Positions 30,845 through 40,638 of a stretch of 64,000 nt of DNA are shown here, one piece after another. Origin of the DNA: Hymenobacter jeollabukensis. Lineage in GTDB: Bacteria > Bacteroidota > Bacteroidia > Cytophagales > Hymenobacteraceae. Each line of letters opens with the position of its first letter. Position 1 is the stretch's first letter. The notes beneath the pieces are model-generated. The model ran no database searches, was not told the DNA's origin, and saw only the letters and a program-made list of their open reading frames with translations. Location of the stretch: contig NZ_VAJM01000002.1 of the NCBI RefSeq assembly GCF_005771675.1, positions 186,001-250,000 on the forward strand. Reading direction: 5' to 3'. The translations under genes and the position numbers were made by a program.

Positions 30845-30930
30845 GCGTTTGCAAGCGGCTCTGAGCTGGCTACGGCACAGAGTTAGTCTCTGGGTGGTCA
30901 TGAAGGCGCCATACGGCGCGGCGGCAGCCT

Positions 30931-31707
30931 TTAGTTCAGAGCGGCGGCGCTGCGCATGGCGTTGAAGCTGCGCACCACGCGCGACACTTCCGGGAGGAAT
31001 TCCGGGTCCTTCTCAATCTGGTTGCCAACCACGATGACGTCGGCGCCGGCGGTGAGGGCTGCCTGGGCTTTTTCGGCGGTATTCAGGCCGCCCCCGACGA
31101 TGATGGGGGCTTCGACGGCCTGACGCACGGCCTGGATCATCGGGGCCGATACGGGGTGCTGGGCACCGCTGCCGCCGTCGAGGTAGATCAGGCGCAGGCC
31201 GAGCTGCTCGCCGGCCAGGGCGGTGCAGGCCGCAATGGTGGGCTTGTCGTGGGGCAGGGGCGTGGTGCCGCTCATGTAGCTGGCGGTGGTCTGCCGGCCC
31301 GAGTCGACGAGCATGTAGCCGGTGGGCAGGACTTCGAGCTGGCTGGCGCGCAGCAGCGGGGCCGCCACCACGTGCTGGCCGATCAGGAAATCAGGATTAC
31401 GGCCCGAAATCAAACTCAGCAGCAGAATGGCATCGGCCTGCGCGTCGATGTGCAGGCTGTTGCTGGGGAAGAGCACCACCGGCACCTCGGAGTGCGCCTT
31501 GAGCAAACGCAGCAGGGCAGCCTGGTGCTGTGACGTCACCAGGCTGCCCCCTACGAAAAAGTAATCAACGGAATGCGCTTCGCTCAGCGCCAGGATGCGC
31601 CGCGTACCGGCCTCGTCGAGGTCGTCGGGGTCGAGCAGCACGGCCAGAGACTTCTGGCCCTGATGGCGGCGGTGGCACAGGTCATCGAGCAGGGGCGTCG
31701 GGCGCAT
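30931..31707 (-). CDS. Geranylgeranylglyceryl phosphate synthase family (GGGPS/PcrB)
   Basis: A 258-residue TIM-barrel prenyltransferase from the ATG at 31707. SLAVLLDPDDLDE, VDYFFVGGSLVTSQHQ, VVLFPSNSLHIDAQADAILL, LLSLISGRNPDFLIGQHV, YLDGGSGAQHPVS and PIIVGGGLNTAEKAQAALTA are the family blocks, including the glycerol-1-phosphate-binding end. Archaeal members make the first ether bond of archaeal lipids; Bacillus PcrB uses heptaprenyl diphosphate. The bacterial lipid made here is unknown. Its start overlaps the upstream gene by 26 bases. Confidence 0.9.
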   Translation of the reverse strand: MRPTPLLDDLCHRRHQGQKSLAVLLDPDDLDEAGTRRILALSEAHSVDYFFVGGSLVTSQHQAALLRLLKAHSEVPVVLFPSNSLHIDAQADAILLLSLISGRNPDFLIGQHVVAAPLLRASQLEVLPTGYMLVDSGRQTTASYMSGTTPLPHDKPTIAACTALAGEQLGLRLIYLDGGSGAQHPVSAPMIQAVRQAVEAPIIVGGGLNTAEKAQAALTAGADVIVVGNQIEKDPEFLPEVSRVVRSFNAMRSAAALN

Positions 31708-32410
31708 GCGCGTCGTCGTGGTGGATGACAAAGTCGATATCCTTGGTTTCCGGCTCGGTGGCCGAAGCTGCAAGGTCCGAATTTTTGCTTACATCCATCA
31801 CTTCGTTGAGCTTGCGCGTGATAAGCGCAATCAGTACGCCCGAAACCTGCCCGATAAGCATCTTGCCGGTATCGGAAGACGCGAACAGCTGCACGGCTTC
31901 CCAAACCACCGAGCTACGCGGCTCGACCTCCGGCTCCGGAGCGTGGTACGACGCGCGGCGGCCGGCGGCCGGCACCTGCGCTAGGCTCTGCGAAGTCGCG
32001 GCGGGCTGGGCCGAGGCGTCGAAGGCCGGAAACGGGTCCGAATCAGCGGCCGGGGCGGTGGCGTGGTAGACGGGCGGCGCGAGGTGGGCGCGCGGGTGCG
32101 CGTCGGTGCGGCCCGAGCCGAATTCGTAGTCCTCAGACTGCGCTACCAGCTGCGGGCGGCGCTTGCCTTTTTTCACCTTGCGGCGCGGGCGGTAGTCATC
32201 GTCCTCGTCTTCGTCGCCGCGGCCGATGACCTTGCTGACGAGCCAGAAGCCGCCCAGCAGGGCCGCGCCAATGGCCACGTACTTGCCGATGCGAGCCGTC
32301 TGATCTTTGATTTGGTCCACGTCGCCCAGCAGGGCGCGCTCGTATTCCAGCTTCTGGCGCTCCAGAAACTCCCGTTCGTCGTCGAACAGCGGGTTGTGTA
32401 ATTCGCTCAT
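31682..32410 (-). CDS. Hypothetical membrane protein, 242 aa
   Basis: Residues 1-40 are a charged helix (DDEREFLERQKLEYERALLG), followed by a transmembrane helix (IGKYVAIGAALLGGFWLVSK), a DEDEDDD acidic patch, a basic stretch (RPRRKVKKGKRRPQ), a long Ala/Pro-rich linker and a second hydrophobic segment near residue 195 (GKMLIGQVSGVLIALITRKL). It sits between the holin-family gene and the GGGPS gene in one operon. It resembles YtxH-type envelope-stress proteins only in layout; no family is assigned. Confidence 0.75.
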   Translation of the reverse strand: MSELHNPLFDDEREFLERQKLEYERALLGDVDQIKDQTARIGKYVAIGAALLGGFWLVSKVIGRGDEDEDDDYRPRRKVKKGKRRPQLVAQSEDYEFGSGRTDAHPRAHLAPPVYHATAPAADSDPFPAFDASAQPAATSQSLAQVPAAGRRASYHAPEPEVEPRSSVVWEAVQLFASSDTGKMLIGQVSGVLIALITRKLNEVMDVSKNSDLAASATEPETKDIDFVIHHDDAHAPDAPAR

Positions 32411-32430
32411 CGCGCTAAAAGGTGTGGGGA

Positions 32431-32796
32431 CTATTGGCGCTTGTCCGATTTGTAGATGGTGTCGGTCAGGACTTTATCGGCCAAACCTTGGTAGAGCTTC
32501 TTGCCGACGCCCACCACAAAGATGATAAGCAATAGCAAATAGAAGCCGGCCACGATGCCAAAGCCCCAATACGGGCTGTCGAGGGCCGCATTGAGGGCCA
32601 GACCGGCGAAGATGCTCAGGAAAACCACGAACAGCAGGCCCAGGATGGCCAGGGTGGCGCCCTGGGCCACGTCGACGAAGATGGACTTGACTTTTTGCTG
32701 CACTTCCAGGCGCACCAGGTCGATGCGCGTGTCGATGTAGCCCATCAGGTTCTTCATCAACGAGTCGTTGCGGGGCGTAGGATCTTCAGTAGCCAT
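32431..32796 (-). CDS. Phage holin family (PF07332-like) membrane protein
   Basis: A 121-residue protein with an amphipathic N-terminal helix (IDTRIDLVRLEVQQKVKSIF) and two transmembrane helices (ATLAILGLLFVVFLSIFAGL; YWGFGIVAGFYLLLLIIFVV) ending in a basic tail. This is the DUF1469/YqjE-type "phage holin superfamily 3_6" pattern, common as a chromosomal membrane protein with no link to lysis. It is first in the three-gene minus-strand operon. Confidence 0.82.
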   Translation of the reverse strand: MATEDPTPRNDSLMKNLMGYIDTRIDLVRLEVQQKVKSIFVDVAQGATLAILGLLFVVFLSIFAGLALNAALDSPYWGFGIVAGFYLLLLIIFVVGVGKKLYQGLADKVLTDTIYKSDKRQ

Positions 32797-32961
32797 GCAG
32801 CGGCGAAAAAAGGAGTTGGAACAAGGAGTAAGGCGGGAGCGGGGCGGCCGGCCGAACCCCGCCGATGGGAGCGGTGTTTGGCAGGACGAGGGTTTCTACG
32901 GAAAAGCCCCGCCCACGTCTGAACTTCGCCGTACTTTTACCATCACCCCGTCGTTGCCAAC

Positions 32962-34104
32962 GTGAGCCAAACTCTTTACCAGGTGCTGGGCGTCGAGCCT
33001 ACGGCCCCGCTGGCCGACATCAAGCAGGCCTACAAACAGCTGGCCCTGCGCTACCATCCCGACCGCCACGGCGGCAGCCGCCTCTACGAAGACCAGTTCA
33101 AGGCCGTGGCCGCCGCCTACCAGGTGCTGTCGGATGCCGGGCGCCGGGCCCACTACGACCACCAGCTGCGCCAGGCCCGGCTGCGGGCCGAGGAAGCCCG
33201 CCGGGCCCAGCAGTACCGCCCGCAGAGCCAGCACGTGTACGGCGTGCCCATGCCCCCGGCCGAGCCCCTGCGCACCCGCCGGCCGGCCTCCTCGGCCGAG
33301 CGGCACTACGTGCGTCACCCGAAGCAGGCACGCTTCACCCGCCGCGACTGGCTGCTGGTCATCGGGGTGTTGGTGGGGCTGCTGCTGTTTGGGCTGAGCA
33401 CCAAGTGGGTGATGGACCGCGTGGCCGCCCGCAGCAACTACCAGGACGGCCTGCGCGCCTACACCCAGCACCATTGGGGCGCGGCCCACAGCTACTTCAG
33501 CGAGACGCTGGCCTTCAAGCCCGGGCACGTGGGGGCCCTGCGCCGCCGCGCCGAAATCGAGCAGCTGGTGTACCGCAACTACCCTGAAGCCAGCGCCGAT
33601 TACACGTCGGCGCTGCAGCACACGCGCAACCACCGCGCCGCCGCCCAGCTGTACTACCGCCTCGGGCAGTGCGCGGCCGGGCAGAAGCGCACGCGCCTCG
33701 CCCTCGACCAGTTCTCCCGCGCCGTGGTGCTCGATTCGTCGCTGAGCGCGGCGTGGCTGGCCCGCGGCGAGCTGCGCCTATTCGAGCAGCGGCTGTTCGT
33801 GTCGGCGGCCAGCGACCTGAGCGTGGGCCTGCGCCTGCAGGCGGGCAAGCAGGCGCCCTCGGCCAAGTGGCTGACCTACCGCGGGCTGGCTTACTTCAAA
33901 GCCGGCGACTACCCCTCGGCGCTGGCCGACTACCAGCAGGTGCTGCTGCTGCGCCCCCGCAGCGGGCAGATTTACTTCCTGCTGGGCCGCGTGGCGCAGA
34001 AGCAGGGCCGGCGCGGCGCGGCGTGCGAGCTGTTTCGGCGCGGTTCGCAGCTGGGCTATTTCCCGGCTACCGATGCCCAGCGGCGCGGCCCCTGCGGCCG
34101 GTAG
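32962..34104 (+). CDS. Membrane-anchored J-domain protein with TPR repeats
   Basis: A 380-residue protein with a GTG start at 32962. The J domain (residues 1-70) has TLYQVLGVEPTAPLADIKQA and YHPDRHGG, so the HPD tripeptide that stimulates DnaK is intact. A linker rich in Arg and Pro follows, then one transmembrane helix near residue 130 (WLLVIGVLVGLLLFGLSTKW), and a C-terminal region of about six TPR-like repeats (SALQHTRNHRAAAQLYYRLG; GLAYFKAGDYPSALADYQQV). It probably recruits DnaK to the membrane, with TPRs across it or folded back. The client is unknown. Confidence 0.85.
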   Translation: MSQTLYQVLGVEPTAPLADIKQAYKQLALRYHPDRHGGSRLYEDQFKAVAAAYQVLSDAGRRAHYDHQLRQARLRAEEARRAQQYRPQSQHVYGVPMPPAEPLRTRRPASSAERHYVRHPKQARFTRRDWLLVIGVLVGLLLFGLSTKWVMDRVAARSNYQDGLRAYTQHHWGAAHSYFSETLAFKPGHVGALRRRAEIEQLVYRNYPEASADYTSALQHTRNHRAAAQLYYRLGQCAAGQKRTRLALDQFSRAVVLDSSLSAAWLARGELRLFEQRLFVSAASDLSVGLRLQAGKQAPSAKWLTYRGLAYFKAGDYPSALADYQQVLLLRPRSGQIYFLLGRVAQKQGRRGAACELFRRGSQLGYFPATDAQRRGPCGR

Positions 34105-34181
34105 CGGCCCGGTTTCCGCCAGGTTAGTCCGCTGACCAGGCGGGGCACAAACAAAAGCCGGGCGTCGCGGATTGCAGGACT

Positions 34182-35213
34182 ATGCAAATCGGAATCGACA
34201 GCTTCGCCGCGACAAGCGTGGTAGACAACGGCGTGGGCACCCTGCTGAACGGGGCCGACGCCATTCAGCAGCTGCTGGAGCGCATCGAGTACGCCGACCA
34301 GGTCGGGCTCGACGTGTTCGGCATTGGGGAGCATCACCGCCGCGAGTACCTCGACTCGGCCACGGCCGTCATCCTGGCCGCCGCGGCCGCCCGCACCCAG
34401 CGCATCCGCCTCACCAGCGCCGTGACGGTGCTCAGCGCCGCCGACCCGGTGCGGGTGTTCCAGCAGTTTGCCACTCTCGACCTGATTTCCCGAGGCCGGG
34501 CCGAGCTGGTGGTGGGCCGCGCCTCGTCGGTGGAGGCCTTCCCGCTGTTCGGCTACGACCTCGACGACTACGACGCGCTCTTCGCCGAGAAGCTGGAGCT
34601 GCTGCTGAACGTGCGCGACAACGAGCACGTGCGCTGGAGCGGCAAGTTCCGCCCGGCGCTGACGGGGCAGGGCGTGTACCCGCGGCCCCTGCAGCAGCCC
34701 CTGCCCATCTGGATCGGGGTGGGGGGCACGCCGCAGTCGTTTGCCCGGGCCGGCACGCTCGGCCTGCCGCTGATGGTGGCCATCATCGGCGGCGAGACGC
34801 ACCGCTTCCGCCCCCTCGTCGACCTGTACCGCGAAGCCGGCCGCCGCGCCGGGCACGCGCCTGAGCAGCTGCAGGTGGGGCTGCACTCCCTGGGCTACGT
34901 GGCCGAAACCACCGAGCAGGCCCACGAGGAGTTCTTTCCCGGCTACGCCCGCACGTTTTCGGCCCGGGCCCGGGAGCGGGGCGGCGCGCCCATTACCCGG
35001 CCGCAGTTTGATGCGCAGGCCGGGCCGTTGGGCGCCTTGCTGGTGGGCAGCCCCGAGGATGTAGCCGCCAAGATTCAGCGGCACGGCGAGGCGCTGGGCG
35101 GCATCTCGCGGGTGACGTTTCAGCAGGACGTGGCGGCACTGTCGCACGAGCGGATCATGCACTCCATCGGGCTGATCGGTACGCGGGTGGCGCCTATTCT
35201 GCGCGGCGCCTGA
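34182..35213 (+). CDS. LLM class flavin-dependent oxidoreductase
   Basis: A 343-residue bacterial luciferase-like monooxygenase. MQIGIDSFAATSVV is the first barrel strand; GLDVFGIGEHHRREYLDSAT carries the conserved EHH; AVTVLSAADPVRVFQQFATL, DLISRGRAELVVGR and PLPIWIGVGGTPQSFARAGT are family blocks. Uses FMNH2 or F420-type cofactors depending on subgroup; the substrate is unknown. It is convergent with the response regulator gene, 15 bases apart. Confidence 0.9.
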   Translation: MQIGIDSFAATSVVDNGVGTLLNGADAIQQLLERIEYADQVGLDVFGIGEHHRREYLDSATAVILAAAAARTQRIRLTSAVTVLSAADPVRVFQQFATLDLISRGRAELVVGRASSVEAFPLFGYDLDDYDALFAEKLELLLNVRDNEHVRWSGKFRPALTGQGVYPRPLQQPLPIWIGVGGTPQSFARAGTLGLPLMVAIIGGETHRFRPLVDLYREAGRRAGHAPEQLQVGLHSLGYVAETTEQAHEEFFPGYARTFSARARERGGAPITRPQFDAQAGPLGALLVGSPEDVAAKIQRHGEALGGISRVTFQQDVAALSHERIMHSIGLIGTRVAPILRGA

Positions 35214-35228
35214 CGGGCAGCGGCCAGC

Positions 35229-36243
<1,015 letters not shown>

Positions 36244-36266
<23 letters not shown>

Positions 36267-37476
36267 GGCTGGGGGGCGGCTGCACGGGCAGCCGTACAGT
36301 GAAAGTGGAGCCCACGCCCGGCTCGCTCAGGAAACTGATGCGGCCGCCGAGGCGCTCCACGTAGCGCTTGACGAGGTAAAGTCCCAGGCCCGTGCCCTGG
36401 ATGTGCTCGGCGTTGCGGGCCCGAAAAAAATCGGTGAACAGCCGCGGCTGCTCGTCGTGCGGAATGCCCATGCCCTCGTCCTGCACAATCAGCACCAGTT
36501 CGGTGGGGGTGACTTCCGAGGTCAGGCGGATTTCCTGGCCCTGGTCCGAGTACTTGCTGGCGTTGCTGAGCAGGTTGAGCAGGATGTTCTTGAGGATCTG
36601 CGCGTCGGTGACTACCGTGCCGGCCGCGCCCACGTGGGCATAGCGCACGTGCTGGCCCAGGCGGGCGCCCTGCTGGGCTTCCTCGGCCACGTCGGCCACG
36701 AAGGCGGGCAGCGGCACGGCTTCCGGGTGGTAGGGCATCTTGGCCTGGTTCAGCCCGTCGAGCACCAGGAAGTCGCGCAGAATGCCGTCGAGGTTGGCCA
36801 CGGCCGACTTGATGCGCAGCACGTGCTTGCGGCGCTTGGGCTCGTCTTCGCCGTTGTGGTAACGCTCGATGAGGGCGGCGGAGGAGAGAATCGTGCTCAT
36901 GGGCGTGCGAAACTCGTGCGAGGCCATGGTCAGAAAGCGCGACTTCAGTTCGTTCAGCTCCCGCTCGCGCACCAGGGTTTGCTGGGCCTGGGCGGCCTGC
37001 GCCTGGCCGCGAAGGGCGCTTTGCTCCAGCTCATGGGCCTGGTGCTGCACCCGGCGAATCAGGGCGGCACTGAGCTGGCGCAGCCGCAGCAGCTCGCGCG
37101 TCAGCAGCACCCCGCAGTGCAGCTGCTGCACCAGCTGGTCCAGGGTCAGCTGCCGGGTGGGTAGGCAGTAGGCCATGCCAGCCGGGTGGCCCAGCGGCTC
37201 CAGGGCATAGCCGGGCTGGTCAGTCAGCAGAAAAAACGGGCCGCAGCTGCCCTGCCGCAGGGCTTCGCCCACAAAGGCCAGCCCGCCCCGCGGCCCCCAG
37301 CGCTGGTCGATGAGGTACACGTCGTGGGCGGCGTAGCGGATGGCGTGCTGAGCGGCCGCGGGCGTGCTGGGGCAGTCCAGCGAAAACGGCGGGTGCGCGC
37401 CCTGCAGCAGAGGGCGCAGCCGCTCGTGGAACGCGGAGCCGGCATCGGCCAGCAAAATGCGGGTGGGGGTGCTCAT
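36244..37476 (-). CDS. Histidine kinase with N-terminal receiver-like domain
   Basis: A 410-residue soluble kinase from the ATG at 37476. Residues 1-110 look like a receiver domain with Asp57 (VYLIDQRWG) in the acceptor place, but the acidic pair is weak (LLADAG). A coiled coil (residues 125-180) leads to HisKA with His187 (MASHEFRTPMSTI) and an HATPase domain (NILLNLLSNASKYS; DEGMGIP; GTGLGLYLVKRY). There is no transmembrane segment, so input is cytoplasmic. It is co-translated with the REC-cNMP-Crp regulator downstream, its likely partner. Confidence 0.9.
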
Positions 37477-37813
37477 GGCGCGGTGCGGTACCGTCTGAGC
37501 CCGGCGGTTGGGAAAAGGCGAAACGTGCGTCGGCCGGCGGGCGGGCGGCGGGCGGGGCCGCACCCCGGCGTCTCATCTGCTGATGACTTGCACAGCAAGA
37601 TACTGTATCTCAACGGCTATACGTAATAATAGCCGCTCAAGGAGAAGCAGACCGTTGTCATGCAAAAGCCTGCCCGGCGTCATGGCGCGCCGGGCCCGGA
37701 TCAACTAGCTTGGGTGGAGCGGCTAACTCTGCCTGTCGTAGCTCCCAAAGGCTGGGAGTTGCCGGCGCCGTTTCGCCGCCTTGATTCAGGCATACCCTCT
37801 TTTCTTATTGATT
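37477..37813. other. Intergenic region upstream of the two-component genes
   Basis: 337 bases with no convincing gene. It holds a hairpin GCCCGGCG / CGCGCCGGGC (37669-37695), a small AATAGCCG/CGGCTAT inverted repeat around 37611-37634, and presumably divergent promoters for the kinase (minus) and the 69-residue protein (plus). No TAnnTTTG element is seen. Confidence 0.5.
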
Positions 37814-38023
37814 ATGAACAACCTGTATTCCGCCTCCGCAATGCTTACGGTGGGCAGCCTGGTCTTCGACCGCTCCCACCTCTGTGCCCCCAGCTCGGTG
37901 CTGACGCTGACGCCCAACAGCGTGGAGCTGCGCCTGCACCGGCACTACCCCGAGGACGATGCCACCCGCCGCTGGTTTACGCGCGCGGCTTTCGACGCCC
38001 GGTTCTCGCTGCTGCCCGCGTAG
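37814..38023 (+). CDS. Hypothetical protein, 69 aa
   Basis: From the ATG at 37814: MNNLYSASAMLTVGSLVFDR, then SVLTLTPNSVELRLHRHYPE and RRWFTRAAFDARFSLLPA. It reads like a small beta-rich soluble domain (alternating hydrophobic strands, then a helix). No family recognised. It is the first member of the islet of small genes. Confidence 0.5.
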   Translation: MNNLYSASAMLTVGSLVFDRSHLCAPSSVLTLTPNSVELRLHRHYPEDDATRRWFTRAAFDARFSLLPA

Positions 38024-38212
38024 CCGCGCCGCGTAGGGGATGACCACCGTCATCGGTCGTGGTGACGAGGGTCGTGGCGTTGCGGGGGGCAATGCCCGAT
38101 CTTACCTGCAACCCTTGTTCCGGCCTGGCTGCACTGGCCAGCACCGGCGCGCCGATCAGCTGCTTGGCTGCGCGGCGTGCCGATCGGAACGTCCCTTTTC
38201 CACGACTATCCC

Positions 38213-38590
38213 ATGAGTACCGATGCCCCACTGCCCACCCTGCGCACCGAAGCCGACGTGCTGACCTGGGTGCAGGCCTTCTACCACCGCATCCGCCACG
38301 ACCCGGTGCTCCAACGCGTATTTCTGCCCACGGCGCCCGCCCGACCCCAGTGGTGGCGCAGCACCGTGGCGTTCTGGCACACCGTGCTGCTGCTGCCGCA
38401 CTACGAAGGCCGGGCGTTTCCGCGGCGGCCGCCGCTGCCGCAGCAGGGCGAGCTGTTTGCTCACTGGCGCCAGGCGTTCCTGACGGCCATGAACGAGCAT
38501 TTCGGTGGCCTCGATACCGCCGAAATCAAAGCCCGGGTGCTCAATCTGGCCACCATGCTGCAGCACCAGGCCCTGGCGCTGCAGCATTAG
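38213..38590 (+). CDS. Group III truncated hemoglobin-like protein without the usual proximal His
   Basis: A 125-residue protein from the ATG at 38213. VLTWVQAFYHRIRHDPVLQR and WWRSTVAFWHTVLLLPHYEG match helices A/B and E of group III truncated hemoglobins, and LFAHWRQAFLTAMNEHFGGL matches helices G-H (W85 aligns with the conserved Trp). In the F region the family has His 14 residues before that Trp; here it is Arg71 (FPRRPPLP). If the alignment holds, heme binding would be lost or changed. Family call firm, heme status uncertain. Confidence 0.75.
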   Translation: MSTDAPLPTLRTEADVLTWVQAFYHRIRHDPVLQRVFLPTAPARPQWWRSTVAFWHTVLLLPHYEGRAFPRRPPLPQQGELFAHWRQAFLTAMNEHFGGLDTAEIKARVLNLATMLQHQALALQH

Positions 38591-38608
38591 CGGCCGGGGA
38601 AGGCGGCT

Positions 38609-38926
38609 CTAATCAGGGTTGATAGCTTCAGCTGCCAGATACTGGTCGCAGCAGCTCAGAAACTCGGCCGTGGTCAGCTCCAGGCCGCCTTCCGGGCGCC
38701 CCATCTGGGCGTGCAGCGACATATCCCGGGCGTAGCGCCCCACGGGGTAGTCGTCGTGCTCCCAGATCAGCATGGTCGCCGTCACCGGCTCCGTCCGCTC
38801 CAGGGTTTCTTCGGTGGCAATGGCCACGGGCACGCCCTTGGCGTGGGCATAGGCCAGCAAGGCCCGCAAATCGGCGTCGGATTCGCAGCGGATACCCTGC
38901 TTGGTTTCGAAAGTCCTGGCTTTCAT
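38609..38926 (-). CDS. Hypothetical protein, 105 aa
   Basis: MKARTFETKQGIRCESDADL and RALLAYAHAKGVPVAIATEE suggest an alpha/beta fold; a second half runs MLIWEHDDYPVGRYARDMSL and ends EFLSCCDQYLAAEAINPD. Soluble, acidic, no signal peptide. No family recognised. It is convergent with the hemoglobin-like gene, 18 bases apart. Confidence 0.6.
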   Translation of the reverse strand: MKARTFETKQGIRCESDADLRALLAYAHAKGVPVAIATEETLERTEPVTATMLIWEHDDYPVGRYARDMSLHAQMGRPEGGLELTTAEFLSCCDQYLAAEAINPD

Positions 38927-39088
38927 AGTGGTGGGTGGGTAGGAGGAATGATGTTGCGGGTACGTGAGGCCGCGGCCGGCTGTCGGCCGGTAGCCCCAGT
39001 AATATAGTCATCGGCAGCAGGATTCTGCGCGCCCATCATCCGCCGCCGTCCGACCTGAGGCCGGACCCCGGCCAATTCCTTTCTCGCC

Positions 39089-39421
39089 ATGCAAACCGTC
39101 CCCGCCGTCGGCTCCCCGGAGCAAATGCTCGTCACCTTTCAGCAGCCGCTGCGCTTTATCGTGCAGGACAAAAGCCTGGATTGGAAAATATATCAGTTCG
39201 ATGAGGCCCTCGCGCCGTATCTAACCGATGGGTACCGGATTGCGCACGTGCAATACCACATCGGGGAAGGCATTCACTTTCAGGATTCCGACAACCGCAG
39301 CGAGTCACGCGGCATGCATCTGTTTGCCTGCGTGCTGTTTGAGCGCCATTCCGGCTACCCCGGCGCCTCGTCCGGCGACGGTGCCCGACCCCGCCTGGGC
39401 CGCCACGGTACCGATCAGTAA
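39089..39421 (+). CDS. Hypothetical protein, 110 aa
   Basis: MQTVPAVGSPEQMLVTFQQP, then LRFIVQDKSLDWKIYQFDEA and YRIAHVQYHIGEGIHFQDSD. The first 85 residues look structured; the last 25 are Gly/Arg-rich. No family recognised. It is 162 bases from the divergent 105-residue gene. Confidence 0.55.
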   Translation: MQTVPAVGSPEQMLVTFQQPLRFIVQDKSLDWKIYQFDEALAPYLTDGYRIAHVQYHIGEGIHFQDSDNRSESRGMHLFACVLFERHSGYPGASSGDGARPRLGRHGTDQ

Positions 39422-39488
39422 GCGCCGCGCGTACGGGCTGCCCGACGGCCGCTCTTTCCATTTTCTCCCCTTCCTTATCTGCTTTTCT

Positions 39489-39863
39489 ATGAAAGTCTTC
39501 CTGTCCGTAGTGCTGTTGGGTTTGTGCGCTGGCTGGGCCCGGCCCGCTCAGGCGCAAACGCCCGTTGATTCTGCCCAGATACGCCTGCAGAACCAAAAAG
39601 AACGCACCCGGGCGGCCGAGCAGGTGCTGGCAGACCAGCGCCGCCAAACGGCCACCAGCCGCGCCACCGCCGCCGAAACAGAGTCGGCCCTGAAACAGCA
39701 GCGCCGCGACCTGCAGGCGCAGAAGCGGCAGCTCAAGGACCAGCAGATGGCCGCCCACGACGACAACGCCCGCGAGAAGCTGGCCCGCGACCAGGTGCGT
39801 ACCGAAAAGGCCCGCACCCGCGACCAGAAAAAGCAGCTGCGCACCGGTGCCCCCACGCCTTAA
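39489..39863 (+). CDS. Secreted coiled-coil protein, 124 aa
   Basis: From the ATG at 39489 a signal peptide (FLSVVLLGLCAGWARPAQAQ) precedes a highly charged helical region rich in Q, R, K, A and E (QIRLQNQKERTRAAEQVLAD; QRRDLQAQKRQLKDQQ), likely one long coiled coil in the periplasm. Similar small Arg/Gln-rich periplasmic proteins are common in Hymenobacteraceae. Function unknown. Confidence 0.65.
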   Translation: MKVFLSVVLLGLCAGWARPAQAQTPVDSAQIRLQNQKERTRAAEQVLADQRRQTATSRATAAETESALKQQRRDLQAQKRQLKDQQMAAHDDNAREKLARDQVRTEKARTRDQKKQLRTGAPTP

Positions 39864-39929
39864 GCCGCCGCGGCCCCACGCTCCCTACTCGTCTTGATTC
39901 AGCCTTTCAGCCCAAGCTCTCCGCTGCTT

Positions 39930-40208
39930 ATGCCCGTTCCTTATCAACCCAATGCGGCGCTGCTGCTGGCCCTGGGCTTCGAACCGTACCGCTCGCCGGC
40001 CGGCCAAACCCGCCACAGCCGCCCCAGCGCCTGCGGGCAGGAAACGATGGTGCTCTACGACGACGGCGAGCTGGCGCTGCTGGAAGCCGTCAACGGCCAG
40101 CTGCTCTACAGTTTTCAGGGGCGCATAGCCTCCGAAGCCGAGCTGCGGGTGCTGCTGCGCCAGGTCAATTGGGCCACCGAACCCCTCGCTTACTCCCTCA
40201 CCGAATAA
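39930..40208 (+). CDS. Hypothetical protein, 92 aa
   Basis: From the ATG at 39930: MPVPYQPNAALLLALGFEPY, then MVLYDDGELALLEAVNGQLL and a C-terminal helix (ASEAELRVLLRQVNW). The opening LLALGFEPY parallels LRSLGFSPL in the next gene, 8 bases downstream, so the two may be distant paralogues in one operon. No family recognised. Confidence 0.6.
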   Translation: MPVPYQPNAALLLALGFEPYRSPAGQTRHSRPSACGQETMVLYDDGELALLEAVNGQLLYSFQGRIASEAELRVLLRQVNWATEPLAYSLTE

Positions 40209-40216
40209 CCTTCCCC

Positions 40217-40558
40217 ATGACCGATCAGTACCTGCGAAGCCTCGGCTTTTCGCCCCTGTCCGAAGATGCCCGCACCGGCCGGCCGGCCTTTGCCCGCGCC
40301 TGGCGCTACCAGCACGACCTCCAGGCCCAGGATGGAACGAGCGTGTTTCTCGAGCATCCCCTGGGCATCGACCGGTGCCGGCTGAGCGCCACCCTGGCGC
40401 CCCTGCGCGGCGAAGAAGTGTTTGCCGATATGTCCCTGCAGGATGGACCCGCGCTGGAAGCGGCGCTGGCGGCCTTTTACCAGGCGCACGGCGGGGTAGG
40501 TACTACCCGGCCCAGCGTGGTGAAAGATGATTTTCGGCCCTACTTCCGGCCGCACTAA
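40217..40558 (+). CDS. Hypothetical protein, 113 aa
   Basis: From the ATG at 40217: MTDQYLRSLGFSPLSEDART, RAWRYQHDLQAQDGTSVFLE, then GIDRCRLSATLAPLRGEEVF and a C-terminal helix (LEAALAAFYQAHGGVG). Two beta-strand pairs plus a helix are likely. Probably co-transcribed with the 92-residue gene; a terminator follows at 40639. Confidence 0.6.
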   Translation: MTDQYLRSLGFSPLSEDARTGRPAFARAWRYQHDLQAQDGTSVFLEHPLGIDRCRLSATLAPLRGEEVFADMSLQDGPALEAALAAFYQAHGGVGTTRPSVVKDDFRPYFRPH

Positions 40559-40638
40559 CGCGGTCGGCTGCCCGGTCCGGTTCCGCGCGGGCTGGTGCAG
40601 TAAGCCGCTTCACCCGGGGCCAAGCAGCCTGGCAATGA

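Noticed and set aside
31682-32796. Prophage lysis module suggested by the holin-family gene
   Set aside because: No endolysin, tail or other phage genes are nearby; this holin-family type is a common chromosomal membrane protein.
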